Assembly (NCBI GenBank): GCA_030323885.1
Contig: CM059186.1
Location: forward strand, 152,122,407-152,186,406
DNA from: Branchipolynoe longqiensis
Lineage: Eukaryota; Annelida; Polychaeta; Phyllodocida; Polynoidae
Length of the DNA stretch: 64,000 nucleotides
Reading direction: 5' to 3'
Every line of letters begins with the position of its first letter. Position 1 is the first letter of the stretch. A model generated the notes under the pieces. It saw only the letters and a list, made by a program, of their open reading frames with translations, made no database searches and was not told the origin of the DNA. Positions 1 to 11,768 of this stretch are shown here, in pieces. The position numbers were made by a program, and so were the translations under genes.

Positions 1-22
1 GAACCGTGATGTAGTCTATTAA

Positions 23-320
23 AGTTGCATGGTCTGATGAAATATTTGTTTTTCAAACCAAAAACATGTATCTTAATTTGATTATATATATCCATCTTAG
101 ATATTGGTGCATTAACAAGTGATTTGGTACAGCATATATAGACTAATCAGTGTTTACTACCTCATCCTACTTTGAGAAACCCAGCACACAAGGAAGCCAT
201 TAATCAATTAGGTCAGTCTTGTGGCCAGTGGCCTTGACCCTCATTCCAAGTACCTAGTCAGGTTCCAGGATGTCCAGTGGTAGTATTACTGGCACCATAG
301 CCTGGGTTGAAATAAAGTTG
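23..320 (+). repeat. Left-end fragment of the TTAA-flanked 1.66-kb element (family Q)
   Basis: The sequence starts with TTAA (19-22) followed by AGTTGCATGGTCTGATG. It then matches the first ~200 bp of the full copies at 48861 and 51939, including the shared stretches around GGTACAGCATATA and the AAGCCATTAATCAATTAGG block. No right end is visible, so this copy is truncated or interrupted by the tandem repeats that follow. It is non-coding. Confidence 0.7.
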
Positions 321-900
321 CAATACTTATGAGATGCTTTCCCCATTTATAAATGCTTTGTTTAAGTTGTCATAGATGTTATCAAATAACTATTGACTCA
401 ATACGTTTTTTAATGTTCACTGATGCAATTGTGATAATTAAGCAAGTGACATGCTAGAAAAGCAGTCCAATAAGAACAACACATAGTTAAGGTCAAACAA
501 AGAATGGACACAACACATGCAAACATAAGAAACGACACATGAAGCTAACTGAGTATGCATTTTGTTTTTATAAATGCCTTGTTTAAGTTGTCTTACATGT
601 CATAGATGTTATCAAATAAATATTGACTCAATACTTATTAAACAAACAAAAAACTTTCACTGATCCAATTGTTATAATTAAGTAAGTGACATGCTAGAAA
701 AGCAGCACAATAATTAATAAGGACACATAGTTATGGTCAAAGAATGAACACAATGCATGCCAACATAAGAAACGACACATGAAGCCAACTGAGTATGCAT
801 TTTGTATGTTTTTATAAATGCTTTTACATATCATGGATGTTAGCAAATAAATATTAACTCAATACTTATGAAAATAAAAGTTCACTGGTGAAATTGTTAT
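321..900. repeat. Tandem repeat, unit 221-244 bp, about 2.5 copies
   Basis: Units starting near 345, 566 and 810 share the order TTTATAAATGC, CATAGATGTTATCAAATA, a TTCACTGATGCAATTG-like block, GTGACATGCTAGAAAAGCAG and GACACATGAAGC. The unit-to-unit distance is 221 and then 244 bp because of small indels, and the third copy is partial. It is AT-rich and no coding potential is seen. The following 901-1182 is AT-rich and unrecognised. Confidence 0.85.
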
Positions 901-1182
901 AATTCAAAACCAGACACAGATAATCACTTTTTGGGCTAATAAATTTATTAATCAGGCTTAATAAATTTTCACACAGCCTTTGTAATTCTATCACTATAGA
1001 ACAAGATTAATTGAAGCTCCTCTCAATAGTACAATTGAGCCTATTCGCTTTTATCTACACTAATTTCGCAGGTAGTACAACCTGATAAACAATATGACTA
1101 CAGTTAAATATTACTTATGTGCAGGTCAAATAGTGATTAGTTATCTCACACTACTCATATGATAATTAGTCTTGAATGCAGG

Positions 1183-1340
1183 ATTTAAAGTAACACAAAC
1201 AATAGTTATCGAGTGTATCGGTCATTCAAACAAAAAAGAAGCTATTTAAAGTAACACAAACAATAGTTATCGAGTGTATCGGCCATTCAAACAAAAAAGA
1301 AGCTATTTAAAGTAACACAAACAATAGTTATCGAGGTTAT
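1183..1340. repeat. 61-bp tandem repeat, 2.5 copies
   Basis: The motif ATTTAAAGTAACACAAAC starts at 1183, 1244 and 1305, giving an exact 61-bp period. The first two units differ by a single base in the GGTCATTC/GGCCATTC segment, so the duplication is recent. The third unit stops after ~31 bp. It lies just before the 5' leader of the LINE. Confidence 0.9.
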
Positions 1341-1436
1341 TAAGTTGGGTTTCAAGGTTATTATTGCCGGAAGTGATAGTGAGGATAAGCTCTCACTACC
1401 TATAAAGTACTTTCTCATGGCATGCGTATCAAACAG

Positions 1437-4400
1437 CCTCTGATAACCAAGTCCAACTCCCGGCCTTCACGAGGCGAAACTGTTTCTACTGACGGGAGAA
1501 GGGGCAAAGGCGGATCTCTGGCGCCTCAAAACCAGATGCTTCGGGCAGGTGGGGCTCGTCAATCTTGGCTGACTGCTCATCTAGGAGAAGGTAAACTCTG
1601 ATTTAAAACCCCCGCTGCCGTGCGGCTAGTCCCATTTATGGGAAGACCAGAAGTTGGTAGTGCACACCAGCGGCCATACCGACTCAATTGTCGGCCTAAA
1701 CTAAGTGCGGTGCACATCAACTTTGTTGGTGTGGTCAGGGGATGTCACCCCTTCAAGTGCATGAAGACTGGAGCAGCAGATGAGTTAGAAGATCAATAGC
1801 TTTGAAGGTGTAACAGCAAGATGATGTGGCTCATCAGGGCACACTCTGACAAAGATGAGTAAGTGGCCAGTCACCTTGGAAAGGAAGGGGAACCTACCAA
1901 GTATTTACCCATAGTAAGCAATGGTAATTAATGGAAACAAATTTAGAGATGGAGACAACTCTGGTCCCTCTGCGGGGAAGCCTTCTAATAGCTACAGTGG
2001 AGGCACCTTTCCTTCAACTATTAAGAAACCTCGTAATGACAATGTAAACTCAAAGCCTAAAATAGGAAGGTATGCATCTGATGTCAGGCACCTGAAAACT
2101 GGAGGAAAGGTGCTAAAGATTGGTACATGGAATGTACGAACATTGTACAAACCAGGCCGATATGACAACCTGAAAGTGGAAATGACAGCGCTAAACCTTG
2201 ACATCCTAGGTATAGCTGAGACGAGATGGACGGGTGACGGGAGGATAGGTGATAGTGAGGTAGATATGATATATTCTGGAGATGAAAAACATCAGTATGG
2301 CGTTGGAATTATGATGAAGAAGTCCATTGCCGCCACAATGATTGGATTCTGGCCAGTATCTGACAGAATTATTATGATGAAGCTGAGGGGAAAACCGTTC
2401 AATATAAACATTCTGCAGGTTTATGCACCAACCTCAGATCACGATGATGAAGAAGTCAACGAGTTCTATGACAGCATCAAAAAGGTAATGGAATACACCA
2501 AGTCTGGAGAAATAACAATTGTTATGGGCGATTGGAATGCGAAAGTTGGAGAACAACATGAATATCCAGTAACAGGAAGATTTGGCTTAGGTGAGAGAAA
2601 TGATCGTGGTGAATACTTGATAAATTTCTGTTTGACATCAAAACTAGTAATTGCTAACACCTTATTTGAACATCCAAAGAGAAGACTATATACATGGAAG
2701 AGCCCTGGTGATGTATGTCGGAACCAGATCGATTACATTCTTGTCAACCAACGATATCGAAATTGTATCAAACAGGCAAGGACATATCCAGGTGCTGACA
2801 TATGTTCGGATCATAATCCAGTAGTAATCAGTATGGTAGTGAAATTGAAACAGCAGAACAAAATTAAAAACAACATTCAAATGGATATGAACATGTTAAA
2901 AGATGCAAAATACAGAACTAAGTATAATGTCTCTGTTCATAACAAATTCAGTGTACTGATGAATGAAGAAACTCCTCAGAGAGAGTATAACAACATTGAA
3001 ATGGAATGGGAAGCTCTCAGAGAAAGCATGGTCAAGTCAGCAGAGGAGGTGTTACCAAATAAAAAACGAGAGACAAAGCAATCATGGATGACGCAAACCA
3101 TACTAGAAAAGATGGCAGAAAGGAAGAAAGTGAAAACCACTGATCCACCTAAATACAAACACCTGAAGAATGAAATAGAAGATGAATGCAAAAAAGCTAA
3201 AGATGAATGGTGGAATAAGAAGTGTGAAGTAGTGGAACAACTTGAGTCTCAACATCGTTCAAGAGAGATGCACAAGAAAGTGAAAGAGATAACAGGTCAA
3301 GGATACAGACAGAGAAGCAGTAAATGTATCAAGAACAAAGACGGCAAAATGCTCTTTGAAGAAGATGAAATAAAGTCCAGATGGGAAGAATATGTAAACG
3401 AACTATACAATGATGACAGAGGGAACCCACCCACAATTGAGAAAGAAGATGGGAATATTATATTAGTATCAGAGGTTGAGAAGGCTATCAATGATCTAAA
3501 GGCAGGTAAGGCTCCTGGAAGTGACCAGATAACATCAGAAATGATAAAAGGACTAGATGAAGTGGGGATTCAAATCATTCATAAGCTAGTAACTGACATC
3601 TATGAGACTGGATTTATACCATTGAATATGAATGAATCCATATTTGTACGACTCCCAAAGAAGCTAAAACCAACATTGTGTACTGAGTACAGAACACTAA
3701 GCCTGATGAGTCATATGTTGAAGATGATCCTGAAAATAATTTTACTGAGAAACAGACAGAAAATTGAAGAACAAATCAGTAACGTACAAAGTGGGTTTAT
3801 ATCTGGAAGAGGTACACGTGAAGGGATTTTCAATATGAGAATGATTTGTGAACGTTATTGTGAAGTGAACCAGGATGTTTATGCCTGCTTTATTGACTAT
3901 GAGAAGGCCTTCGACCGAGTCAATCATGAACTGTTAATCAAATGTTTACAAGATATTGGTGTCAATGGCAAAGACATTAAACTAATTGTGAACTTATACT
4001 GGACACAACGTGCATTTATAAAAATGGAGCAGGGCCTATCGGATGAAGTTATGATTAAACGAGGAGTTTGACAGGGGTGTGTATTGTCACCATGTCTATT
4101 TAACCTGTACACAGAGATGATTTTCAGACACATTGAAGATTGCAAGGGATTGACAATAGCAGGCATGAACATCAACAATCTTAGATATGCCGATGACAGT
4201 GTAATACTAGCAGACAGTGAGAAAAACCTACAAGATATAGTGAATAGAATCAATAAAGCTGGAATACTATTCAACATGAAGATGAATGCCAGGAAGACCA
4301 AAACAATGGTTATAAGTAAAAAGACAGATAAACCAAATGTCAATATAACCATAGATGGCACAAACATAGAACAAGTATCCGAATTCATATATCTCGGACA

Positions 4401-4973
4401 AAAGATTACAAATGATGGGAGATGTGAGGAAGAAATTAAAAGAAGGATAACAATAGCCCGAACAACATTCTCCAAAATGAATAGAGTGTTAACATCAAGT
4501 AAGATATTAATACAAACAAGGAAGCGTATTCTTCAGTGTTATGTGTGGTCTACTCTAATGTATGGGGCAGAGACATGGACAATCTCTAAGAAAATGTACA
4601 AACGTTTAGCAGCATTTGAGATGTGGACTTATCGAAGGATGATGAAAATATCATGGACAAAGAAGATCACCAACAAAGAAGTTCTCAGAAAAATTAAAAA
4701 TAAGAAAAGCTTGTTTGCCACTATACAGACAAAGAAACTTATTTATTTTGGCCACATCATTCGTCAGAGTTCAATATACCGTACATTGTTGGAAGGGAAG
4801 GTGAATGGCAGCAGAGGGAGAGGGAGACCAAGAACATCATGGTTTACAAATATTTCACAGTGGACAGGCTTGAATTATTCACAGTCTATCAGAACAGCAC
4901 AACATCGGGACAAGTGGAGAACCATTGCATCCAACCCTCGACTAGAGGATGGAACTATTGATTGATTGATTGC
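1437..4973 (+). mobile_element. RTE-like non-LTR retrotransposon, nearly full length
   Basis: A single long reading frame (1921-4965) carries an AP-type endonuclease and a reverse transcriptase. It is preceded by a ~480-bp GC-richer leader and followed directly by short ATTG repeats (about 4957-4973), a tail type seen in RTE-group LINEs. The 5' border is uncertain; I place it where the AT-rich repeats give way to the leader. The C-terminal region with GHIIR and GRGRPRTSW is usual for RTE-type proteins. No clear target-site duplication was found. Confidence 0.8.
1921..4965 (+). pseudogene. LINE endonuclease-reverse transcriptase, one in-frame stop
   Basis: The protein would nick target DNA and copy the element RNA by target-primed reverse transcription. 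Endonuclease motifs are visible in order: GTWNVRTLY (near residue 68), AETRWTGDG (~99), YAPTSDHDD (~167), MGDWNAKVG (~201), DYILVNQR (~272) and SDHNPVV (~297). Reverse-transcriptase motifs follow: KAPGSDQITSEM (~540), CFIDYEKAFDRV (~655) and YADDSVILA past the stop. The C-terminus has GHIIR and GRGRPRTSW. Reading continues in the same frame across a TGA at 4069-4071, located where RT proteins usually have Arg in the R-Q-G-C-V-L-S-P motif; a CGA-to-TGA change would explain it. No other break is seen in ~1,014 codons. The start at 1921 is the first in-frame ATG and gives a normal N-terminus. Inactive as it stands. Confidence 0.88.
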
Positions 4974-5430
4974 AGGATTTTCCGAAGATACTTGAAATTG
5001 AAGACACTTCTCACATGTAAGACTTCTAATTGGCTTGATAGTTGACTACTATTGACCAAGTCGACTTCTGGGTATTGCTATTTATTTTACCATGTATTTA
5101 TTGTACTCATATATTAAATGTGTTTCACTGTATTAACCATGCCTTCCACCAGAGCTGTTTCATCAATAGCTGGTAGGACTGTCATTTAAATTTAAAAAGT
5201 AACATTATGCAAGTAACCAAGAAATATGACCCACCATAGTTGTACTACTGAAAGATGGTCGGGTAGTTTATTCTAAAATTAGGCAAATAATAGTGTTCTA
5301 ACATTTAGGCAAATAATAGCTGACACATGAAATTCGGTTACATGCCTTCACTATGTCTTCAATACACTCCACATGACAAACACAGCAGTCAGTACTCACA
5401 GACAGAACGTTATTATGTAGTAGGAATCAA
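4974..5430. other. Intergenic stretch, nothing recognised
   Basis: AT-rich sequence between the LINE tail and the possible last exon of gene 1. It contains a short local duplication of AGGCAAATAATAG (near 5281 and 5307). No coding or repeat signal beyond that is seen. Confidence 0.5.
5267..5272 (-). promoter_or_regulatory. Possible polyadenylation signal AATAAA of gene 1
   Basis: On the minus strand AATAAA lies ~160 bases beyond the stop codon of the candidate terminal exon (5431). Spacing fits a short 3' UTR, but such hexamers are frequent in AT-rich DNA. Confidence 0.3.
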
Positions 5431-5514
5431 TTACAGCAACATCATCCAATTTGGAGCATTTGAAATAGTGTTTTCAGCTCCCGGGTTGCCAAATTGGTCT
5501 CCCTTCTTCAGCTT
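5431..5514 (-). CDS. Candidate terminal exon of host gene 1
   Basis: Read on the minus strand after an AG at 5516-5515, this gives KLKKGDQFGNPGAENT and ends in NWMMLL and TAA (5433-5431). Entry phase 0 agrees with the phase-0 exit of the exon at 11528-11388, and an AATAAA follows 160 bases later. The upstream tract is not pyrimidine-rich, so the acceptor is weak. If correct, the ISL2EU-like transposon sits inside the last intron. Confidence 0.33.
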   Translation of the reverse strand, partial: KLKKGDQFGNPGAENTISNAPNWMMLL

Positions 5515-6014
5515 CTTGATTCCCGTGCCGTGAATGAATTTACTATTTTTTATGCGTAATTAATAGCAAAAGGCTTGCTCTTCAATTTGACAGGTGTTGA
5601 ACTTGGAATTTGTGTGTTTGTCACTGTGAAATCTTGTCTTCAACTTTTCCTTTTGAATTTTACCTCACTTCTATCACATGTATCTCAACATGTTTGGTCT
5701 CAAAATGAGGCTCAAACTGTCTTCTGTTCTGAAATTGTTAGATCATTTTAGTAACTGTTTCACACGCCAATCACTGCCACACAAAAGACATGGGGGGTTC
5801 AGGGCCAACTACTGCCAGGTTTCAGGCAGCCTGTTTGGAGTAGCTACTATAAGCCTGTATCAGGCAGGATGTCTACAGCGCCTTATAGGAGGAGTGCACG
5901 TGACGTCATTACTCAGCCGTCGGCCATCTTGGATTACGAGCCGCCTCGCCTAACCATGTTGTGAATGTATGCTGCTACAGTTTCTTGTGTTCATTACACA
6001 ATTATTGGTTAAGG

Positions 6015-7778
6015 ATGGTCAACTTTTGTGCAATGTTTGCTTGTGGCAAACGAGGTGACAGAGATAAACATGTGTCATACTACAGACTACCCGTAATTCG
6101 CCTTACACAGGGGGAACAAACGAGACAACTTTCAGCGGAGCGACAGCGTACTTGGCTTTCCAACATTGGCCGCTCTGACATTAAACAGTCCAACTACCCG
6201 TACATGCGTGTGTGCTCCTTGCACTTTGTGTCTGGTAAGTAACATTAATGTTAAGGCTGTACATGTTATTAAATGTTGTTCATATTTTAATTATAATGTA
6301 AATTACAAATAATGTGGCCTGTATGTGGCATTTTAGTGTCAACTTCTAGAAAAATGAGCTTGAATGGGAATGGCTTTACAGTAGGTATGTGACAAAAAAA
6401 AGAAAGTTTACTGTATAGAAATGAAACTCATACCATTGTAAAGAGCAAAAAGAATGCTTTTAATGACACAAAGATCATGCATATTGGTCTAACATTAAGA
6501 AAGTTAAGAATTTTTATTTCTTTAAAATTGCATGTTTTTTTGTCATGTAATTAAACTGAAACAAAGGGAATGAGTGTGATCCTAAACAATGCAAACTGAA
6601 TGAAAAAAAGTGCATAACTTAATTAGTTTTCATGGTATTTACATGATTTTTGTAATAAATTAAATAGAAGAAAAAGTCCATTTTAAGACTGCATCAAAGT
6701 GTGATTTTGTATTATTAATTATTTACTGAACTAATTAATTTACACTCACATGATGTCCTTAATTTACACTCACATGATGTCCTTTAAAAAATGTATTAAA
6801 GCAGTAAACGACATTGTGTGCACAGTGTGAGGCACTGGATGTGTTAGTTATGTTTATGATTATATTAGTCACATTTATTTTGAACTATTTTATTGTGTAT
6901 TAATGCTACAACATACAGTGGGCTTCAAGTGACAAGTCTTGATAACACAGTAAATCAGCATCAGTATTTATCAAATCAATGCTCATCATGTTTTTATCTC
7001 TTCGTTTGTAGGCAAGCCAGCCACTTTGTATGATAAAACGAGCTGTGACTGGGTGCCCACCAACCACCTTAGACATGACAAGCTGAAGCCGGCTCATACA
7101 GTAACAAGTTTGTCACGACACAAGCGGACTGTTGACCGCGCTGCTAACAAAACTCACTTAGAGATGGCTCGCACACTCCTGTCCTTGCAGACGTCATTAG
7201 TGGAAGAAAAAACATGTGATATGGTACAAGCAGCTTCCAATGACAGTTCAAAAGAGTGTCAGACTGAGATGAGTGGGGATTTGCTGCGAGGAACAGAGGA
7301 TGAGATGAGGAGGCTTACACTAGAGAACAGCAGTTTGAAGGCGGGGTTAGCGTCTACAAAATTCACTGAGTGCAGCTTGGCCGGTAATGATGACAAGGTT
7401 AATTTTCTTTCCGGCTTGCCAACACACTACATCCTCATGCAGCTGTACAACTTTGTATCATCACGTCTACATGGAACACACCGATCATCTCTGACCAGGT
7501 TTCAGCAATTACGGATGACACTGATGAAGTTACGCCTCAATGTCTCAAATGAACTTTTAGGTTTCCTATTCAATATAAGCAAGTCAACTGTGTCAAGAAT
7601 CTTCTTGAACACACTCGATGTTCTGTGTGTCATGATGCAACCACTGATCATATGGCCAGAACGAGATGAGCTGAGGAAGACAATGCCGATGGAGTTCCGG
7701 CGTTATCTTGAATCTAAAGTTGTAATTATTGACTGCTTCGAGGTGTACATTGAAACACCATCAAAGCTGGAACATTAA
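6015..7778 (+). pseudogene. THAP-domain transposase, truncated after the first catalytic Asp
   Basis: Two exons, 6015-6234 and 7012-7778, join in phase 1 across GTCTG|GTAAGT and TTTGTAG|GCAAG and give 328 residues. Residues 1-85 form a THAP zinc finger: FCAMFACGKRG (Cx4C), an inner Trp, CSLHFVSGK (CxxH) and DWVPTNHL, which would bind transposon ends. A coiled stretch follows, then a helix-turn-helix of the HTH_Tnp_4 type (GLPTHYILMQLYNFVSS to ISKSTVSRIF). The catalytic core begins with VVIIDCFEVYIETPS, where the first Asp of a DDE nuclease is expected, but the frame ends five residues later. The second Asp and the Glu are missing, and the next ~590 bp do not encode them. Inactive by truncation; the THAP part could still be expressed. 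Confidence 0.85.
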
Positions 7779-8371
7779 ATTTGGCATAGAACCAAACTAT
7801 ATTAAAAAAAACTAAATTCAGCACCTTATTTATCATTACTTGCAAACGTATTTTATTAGGTAATAATAGAAAGTGTTATTAAATCCATAAAATAAATCCA
7901 TGCAAACCATTTGTATATATAATTATTAACATGGAGACCGTAGTGTAGAAATGAACATTATTATTTATTACATAACCTGGATGCAGTCAATCAGAGAACT
8001 TGTACAATTTGGTATCAATGATCTATTCTAACAAATTCCAGCTAGCTAATAGTTATTTTTCTTAAATTGATGTGTCCGGACTGAATCTATTTAACTATGG
8101 AAATATTTTAATATATTCAGAATAATTTGTCAAAATGTTGTCTTTTAACCAGAATCAGTGCTAGAATCCATATTAATAATTACCCATTATACATATATAT
8201 ATATCGGTATTTACTTGACATTATAAATTGTTGATGCATTATAAAGCAATACAGCAAAATAGTTCAAAAATATATATATATTGTCTATATGTATTTGCAA
8301 GTAATTTTATTTAACAAATATAATTTTCAAACATTTAATATTCTAAGTTTATTTATGTCACTCTCTTGATT
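7779..8371. other. AT-rich stretch between the convergent transposon genes
   Basis: Low-complexity AT-rich DNA with runs such as ATATATATATCGG and AATATATATATATTG. The missing C-terminal half of the transposase would be expected here, but no frame resembles it, so an internal deletion or replacement is likely. Confidence 0.6.
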
Positions 8372-10057
8372 TCACCTTTTTTGCATTCGTGCTTTCCGTT
8401 TGTCCTTTCGGCATTCAGGGCAAAACCACTTCCCCTTTGGTTCAAAAAGTATGCCGACACAAATGTAGTGGAACCACTCATACTGGCAGCCTTTACCATC
8501 ACAGGCCACCATCTCGCCGAACTCCTCCTTTCGGCAGTAACACAACACTGCTTCTGCAGCCTCCTCATTGTTAGCTGTAGCCACCTCCACAGCACAGCCA
8601 ACTAGGGGTGGCCGTGTGTAGCATTTAGCCAGCAGTTCCGGTAACACACCTACTCTAAAGAAATGTCGGGCCTTCGGTAACATTTCCTCCATGAACGCAT
8701 CATCTCTGTAGATGGGCTCACAGTGAAGGGACTTCTGTGTCCACACGACAAAGTCACCATAGTTGTGTCCGCACACAAATAATTGACACTGCACTTGATA
8801 GTAGTACGGATGTCCCTTTTTCAAGTGAAGTTTGGCATCTGCACTATTTGTCAAGCAGGTGGTGCCTTCTGTCACCTCCGTAAGTACCTCGTTCCGTACA
8901 CCATAAGGACACTTAACCTCAAGGCTGCCTTCCCCACAGCAAACACATGTGACAACTCCATTGGGAGAAGCTCCAATCTCTGGATACTGACTGTATCACA
9001 AGTCCTGAGTCCCGCATAGAAAAGTTTGAGTGTTCTTTCAGTAAGCAGCTTTGGCAGTGTTCTCATGCTGCACTCCCCATCGCATGGCTGGAGTGGTTAG
9101 GTGTCGGCCTGGGTAGCAGATGTCCTTGATCGTGCTTGCTGCTGGTTGAGAGGGGTCAGTGTGGCACACTGTATGCCATCTTGATGCAGTCACCCTGCCA
9201 GCTCTGTATATAGGCCACAAGCGTGAGTTGGCTTGAGCCCTTGTCACCATCTCCACTGCTTCCACTTCTTGAGGTGTGACTGCCAGTGTGACGGATGAAC
9301 AATGATCCATGATGACATGGAATGGCTCTTTGTACAAGTCCTCCTGGATTCCGAAAGGAGTTCCGGAAATGCGACCTGAGCCTGCTTGGGAATAAACCCA
9401 TCACTGTATGGTGCCACAAGGGACAACACAACAGACTTTGTGTCACCCAGGCTCAGTCCACAGAATAACTTGTCGAGCTCAGCTGGACTTGGTTTTTCCA
9501 TGTTCTTTGGCTGACGAACCCGCACAGAGACCGGTGACCCACTGGCAATGGCTTCATCTAGTTGGTTTTTTTGGTTGATGCTGATGTGAAATCCACCTCA
9601 CCCACCTCCCTGTACTTGGTCTCTTTCTGGGGTGCTGGTAGCAGCCAATATGCTGGCTCTTGTGTCACAGTCTTGCTGTCACGGATCTTTACAGTAGTAT
9701 CTACTACAAAGAGGAGTGTAGCAATGTGGGTGCAGGCTTCACCCAACCCAGCCATACAGTCACAGTGGGCAGTGCAGACAGTCCCAGCTTTGTCTGCGAT
9801 AATCCACGATTGCAGTGGCTTCTCACGAAGTTTCTGTGAATGAAGGACCTGTCAAACAAATTATAAAATTGTAGCATGATGCAAACTAAAATTTGCATTG
9901 TTGACAACGTTATACATACCAAAAATAAAATTTAACATCATGGTTGAACATACTCCCGTATTTAATATGGTTATTTTATATTAATCATAGCCGTAACATA
10001 GTTAATTTTTAATGCACCAATAATACTGCTAAGTAACCAAGGAATATGATTTAATCA

Positions 10058-10398
10058 TTTAAAGGGGCATAGTCCGATGGTTTTGAGGTTTGGTCATTTT
10101 CTGAGATAAATATATTAGATTGATCGTTATAATGTACCTTTTTTTAGTTTGAAGTAGCTTATATTTTAAATGGGTAACTTTTGAGATATTTGAAGTGCAA
10201 ACATGCCAAATTAATTTTGGCAAGCACAACAAAACCCTGACACCATAGACCTTTGCAGTACCAGGTTCTATTAAATTGCCTCAGTATTCCACTCTATGTG
10301 GTGATAAATGTTTAATAAATGCACTAGTATCTACATTAGATATGTACAATCAAATCCAGATGATTAGTTTGACGCTTCATCAGACTATGCAGCTTTAA
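10058..10398 (+). repeat. TTAA-flanked MITE (family P), complete copy
   Basis: TTAA precedes AGGGGCATAGTCCGATGG and follows the right end CAGACTATGCAGCT. The body matches the family consensus (CTGAGATAAATAT, GTTTGAAGTAG, GGCAAGCAC, TTCTATTAAATTG, AGTGCACCAG blocks). It lies in the intron of the decayed YqaJ-type gene, so it inserted into the transposon. Confidence 0.85.
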
Positions 10399-10600
10399 AG
10401 TTGCAGCCCAGCGGGCTTTAGTTTCTGTCAGTGTTTGAGATAAACATGGGTTGATCATTATGAGCTACCTCACATTAGGTTAAAGTAACTTTATTTTAAA
10501 TGACTAACCTTTGACATATTTCAAGGGCAGACAGGCAAAAATTAAGATGAGAACCCCATGTTTAATAAGTGCACCAGTATCTTAAGTTAGATATGTAGTG
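10399..10600 (+). repeat. TTAA-flanked MITE (family P), partial copy abutting the previous one
   Basis: It starts with TTAAAGTTGCAGCCCAGCGGG directly after the previous copy and shares the CTGTCA, GAGATAAA, TTGATCATTATGA and TTTTAAATGACTAA blocks. The right terminus is missing; homology ends a few bases before the splice donor at 10607. Confidence 0.7.
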
Positions 10601-11387
10601 TACTTACTTTTCCTCGTACGATGTGGTAGTCATTTTTCACAAACACTGCTACATCGCTTATCCACCCAGATGTCAGCTGATTGTAGGCTTCTAGACTCTT
10701 CCAAGCCTTCATATCCTCCATCGAATATTGTGCTTTGTTGAAGATCAAGTAATTGACTATGTCTGGGTATGACACAGCTGGAAAGCATGCTAGCTTTTTG
10801 CTCCAGGCAGAATTTGGCAAACAATACAGATCCACATTGTCAACAAATCGTATTTGATCAAAATACCTCTTGCTCAATGTAGATATCTGCGTGTTGAACT
10901 AAAACAAATGTGAGGAGTTCCGAGCAGTTCCGATACAAGCACTTTGCAAACAAACTTTGAAGCCAGTCAAAAAGTGATAGTGCTAAACGCAGGGCAACGA
11001 GTGAACGACGGTCGATGCGAGCAGTTCCGAGCAGTTTACGGCGGTTCTGAGCAGTTTACATCCAATGTGTTTACTTACAGCACTTTAACAACAACTTCTG
11101 AAGCCAGAATACTCAAAACAGTGACAAATAAACCAACAAATCAGTAAATCAGTACAATGTAAACAGTTGCAAGCTTTCTGCATGTAATCCAATATGGCCA
11201 CCGGAAGTTGTCTCGTGACGTTATTACAACCCCTCTATTATCACGAGTAATCGCCCATCTTTCATCTAAGTAGTGATGAGGCTCAACATTGCTTAACTGT
11301 GGTGAGCGGATGATATCGGCTCATCTTGGGTCGTGACTAAATATTATTTTCCAAAACCATATTTGCTTACGACTGTAAGGTGCTTAC

Positions 11388-11528
11388 CGTGGCTTCAGGA
11401 GAAGCATTCTGGCTGTAGCAGAGGTAGCCCGAGTCAGTAACAATCTCTTCACTGTTCACAAACCGCGACTCTTGAACAACCAGCTCCACACTGGTTTCGT
11501 TTTCGGGATTCACGGAGGAGAGGTCTAT
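11388..11528 (-). CDS. Host gene 1, exon 9
   Basis: Acceptor ACTATCAG|ATAGACC, donor GCCACG|GTAAGC. The 141 nt are open in phase 0 and read IDLSSVNPENETSVEL, then QESRFVNSEEIVTDSGYL and CYSQNASPEAT. The block is acidic and Ser-rich and clearly richer in GC than the flanks. Phase 0 matches the exit of the exon at 14045-13980. No domain recognised. Confidence 0.7.
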
Positions 11529-11768
11529 CTGATAGTACGTTGATAATCAGCTTACAAAACAAAAGCTTTCGTAGTTAGCTTACAAGGCTAGACAAGTTAT
11601 GGATGAAGCTGCTTATTCCATTATGGCTATTTGAAGAGGATACAACAAAAAGGTATATACACAGTGAGAAATGAGCTAGAATCCATTCCACTAGCAGTTA
11701 TTACAAATTGTTAAAAAAAATCCTATCGACATATATGCATTGAGATAGTTATTTGATCAGGGCTCTTA

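Larger units (their letters stand above)
8372..10877 (-). pseudogene. SWIM / YqaJ-nuclease / PHD protein of the ISL2EU-like element
   Basis: Read on the minus strand, one exon (10877-10608) has TRYFDQIRF-like sequence (SKRYFDQIRFVDNVDLY). It ends at a good donor, AAAA|GTAAGT, and joins in phase 0 to an exon starting at 9848 after TTTGACAG. That exon holds a SWIM zinc finger (CDCMAGLGEACTHIA, ~9780-9730). Further on come RLWPIYRAGRVTASRWH (~9220), GASPNGVV and LEVKCPYG (~8970-8900) and GHPYYYQVQCQLFVCG (~8810), the pattern of a YqaJ exonuclease. A PHD finger closes the protein (CYCRKEEFGEMVACDGKGC to WFCPEC, 8550-8390). Damage: stops near 9557, 9038 and beyond, frame changes around 9340-8875, and Asn at 8962-8960 where family members usually have Asp (GASPDG). 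The intron is nearly filled by two TTAA-family MITEs. Confidence 0.82.
5886..11237. mobile_element. ISL2EU-like DNA transposon, decayed autonomous copy
   Basis: The ends are imperfect inverted repeats of ~55 bp: TAGGAGGAGTGCACGTGACG on the left, TAGAGGGGTTGTAATAACG read inward from the right, both leading to GGCCAT-TTGGATTAC. TTA flanks both ends (5883-5885 and 11238-11240). It carries two convergent genes: a THAP-domain transposase (plus strand) and a SWIM/YqaJ/PHD protein (minus strand). That pairing is known from the ISL2EU group of eukaryotic transposons. Both genes are damaged. The terminal regions match the 321-bp element at 12708-13028. Confidence 0.82.

Noticed and set aside
7779..8371. 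Remaining catalytic exon of the ISL2EU-like transposase
   Set aside because: I searched for the second Asp and Glu motifs in all frames by eye and found only AT-rich low-complexity sequence.
8366..9843. Plus-strand frames opposite the YqaJ-type gene
   Set aside because: They are antisense shadows of a minus-strand gene identified by SWIM, YqaJ and PHD motifs.
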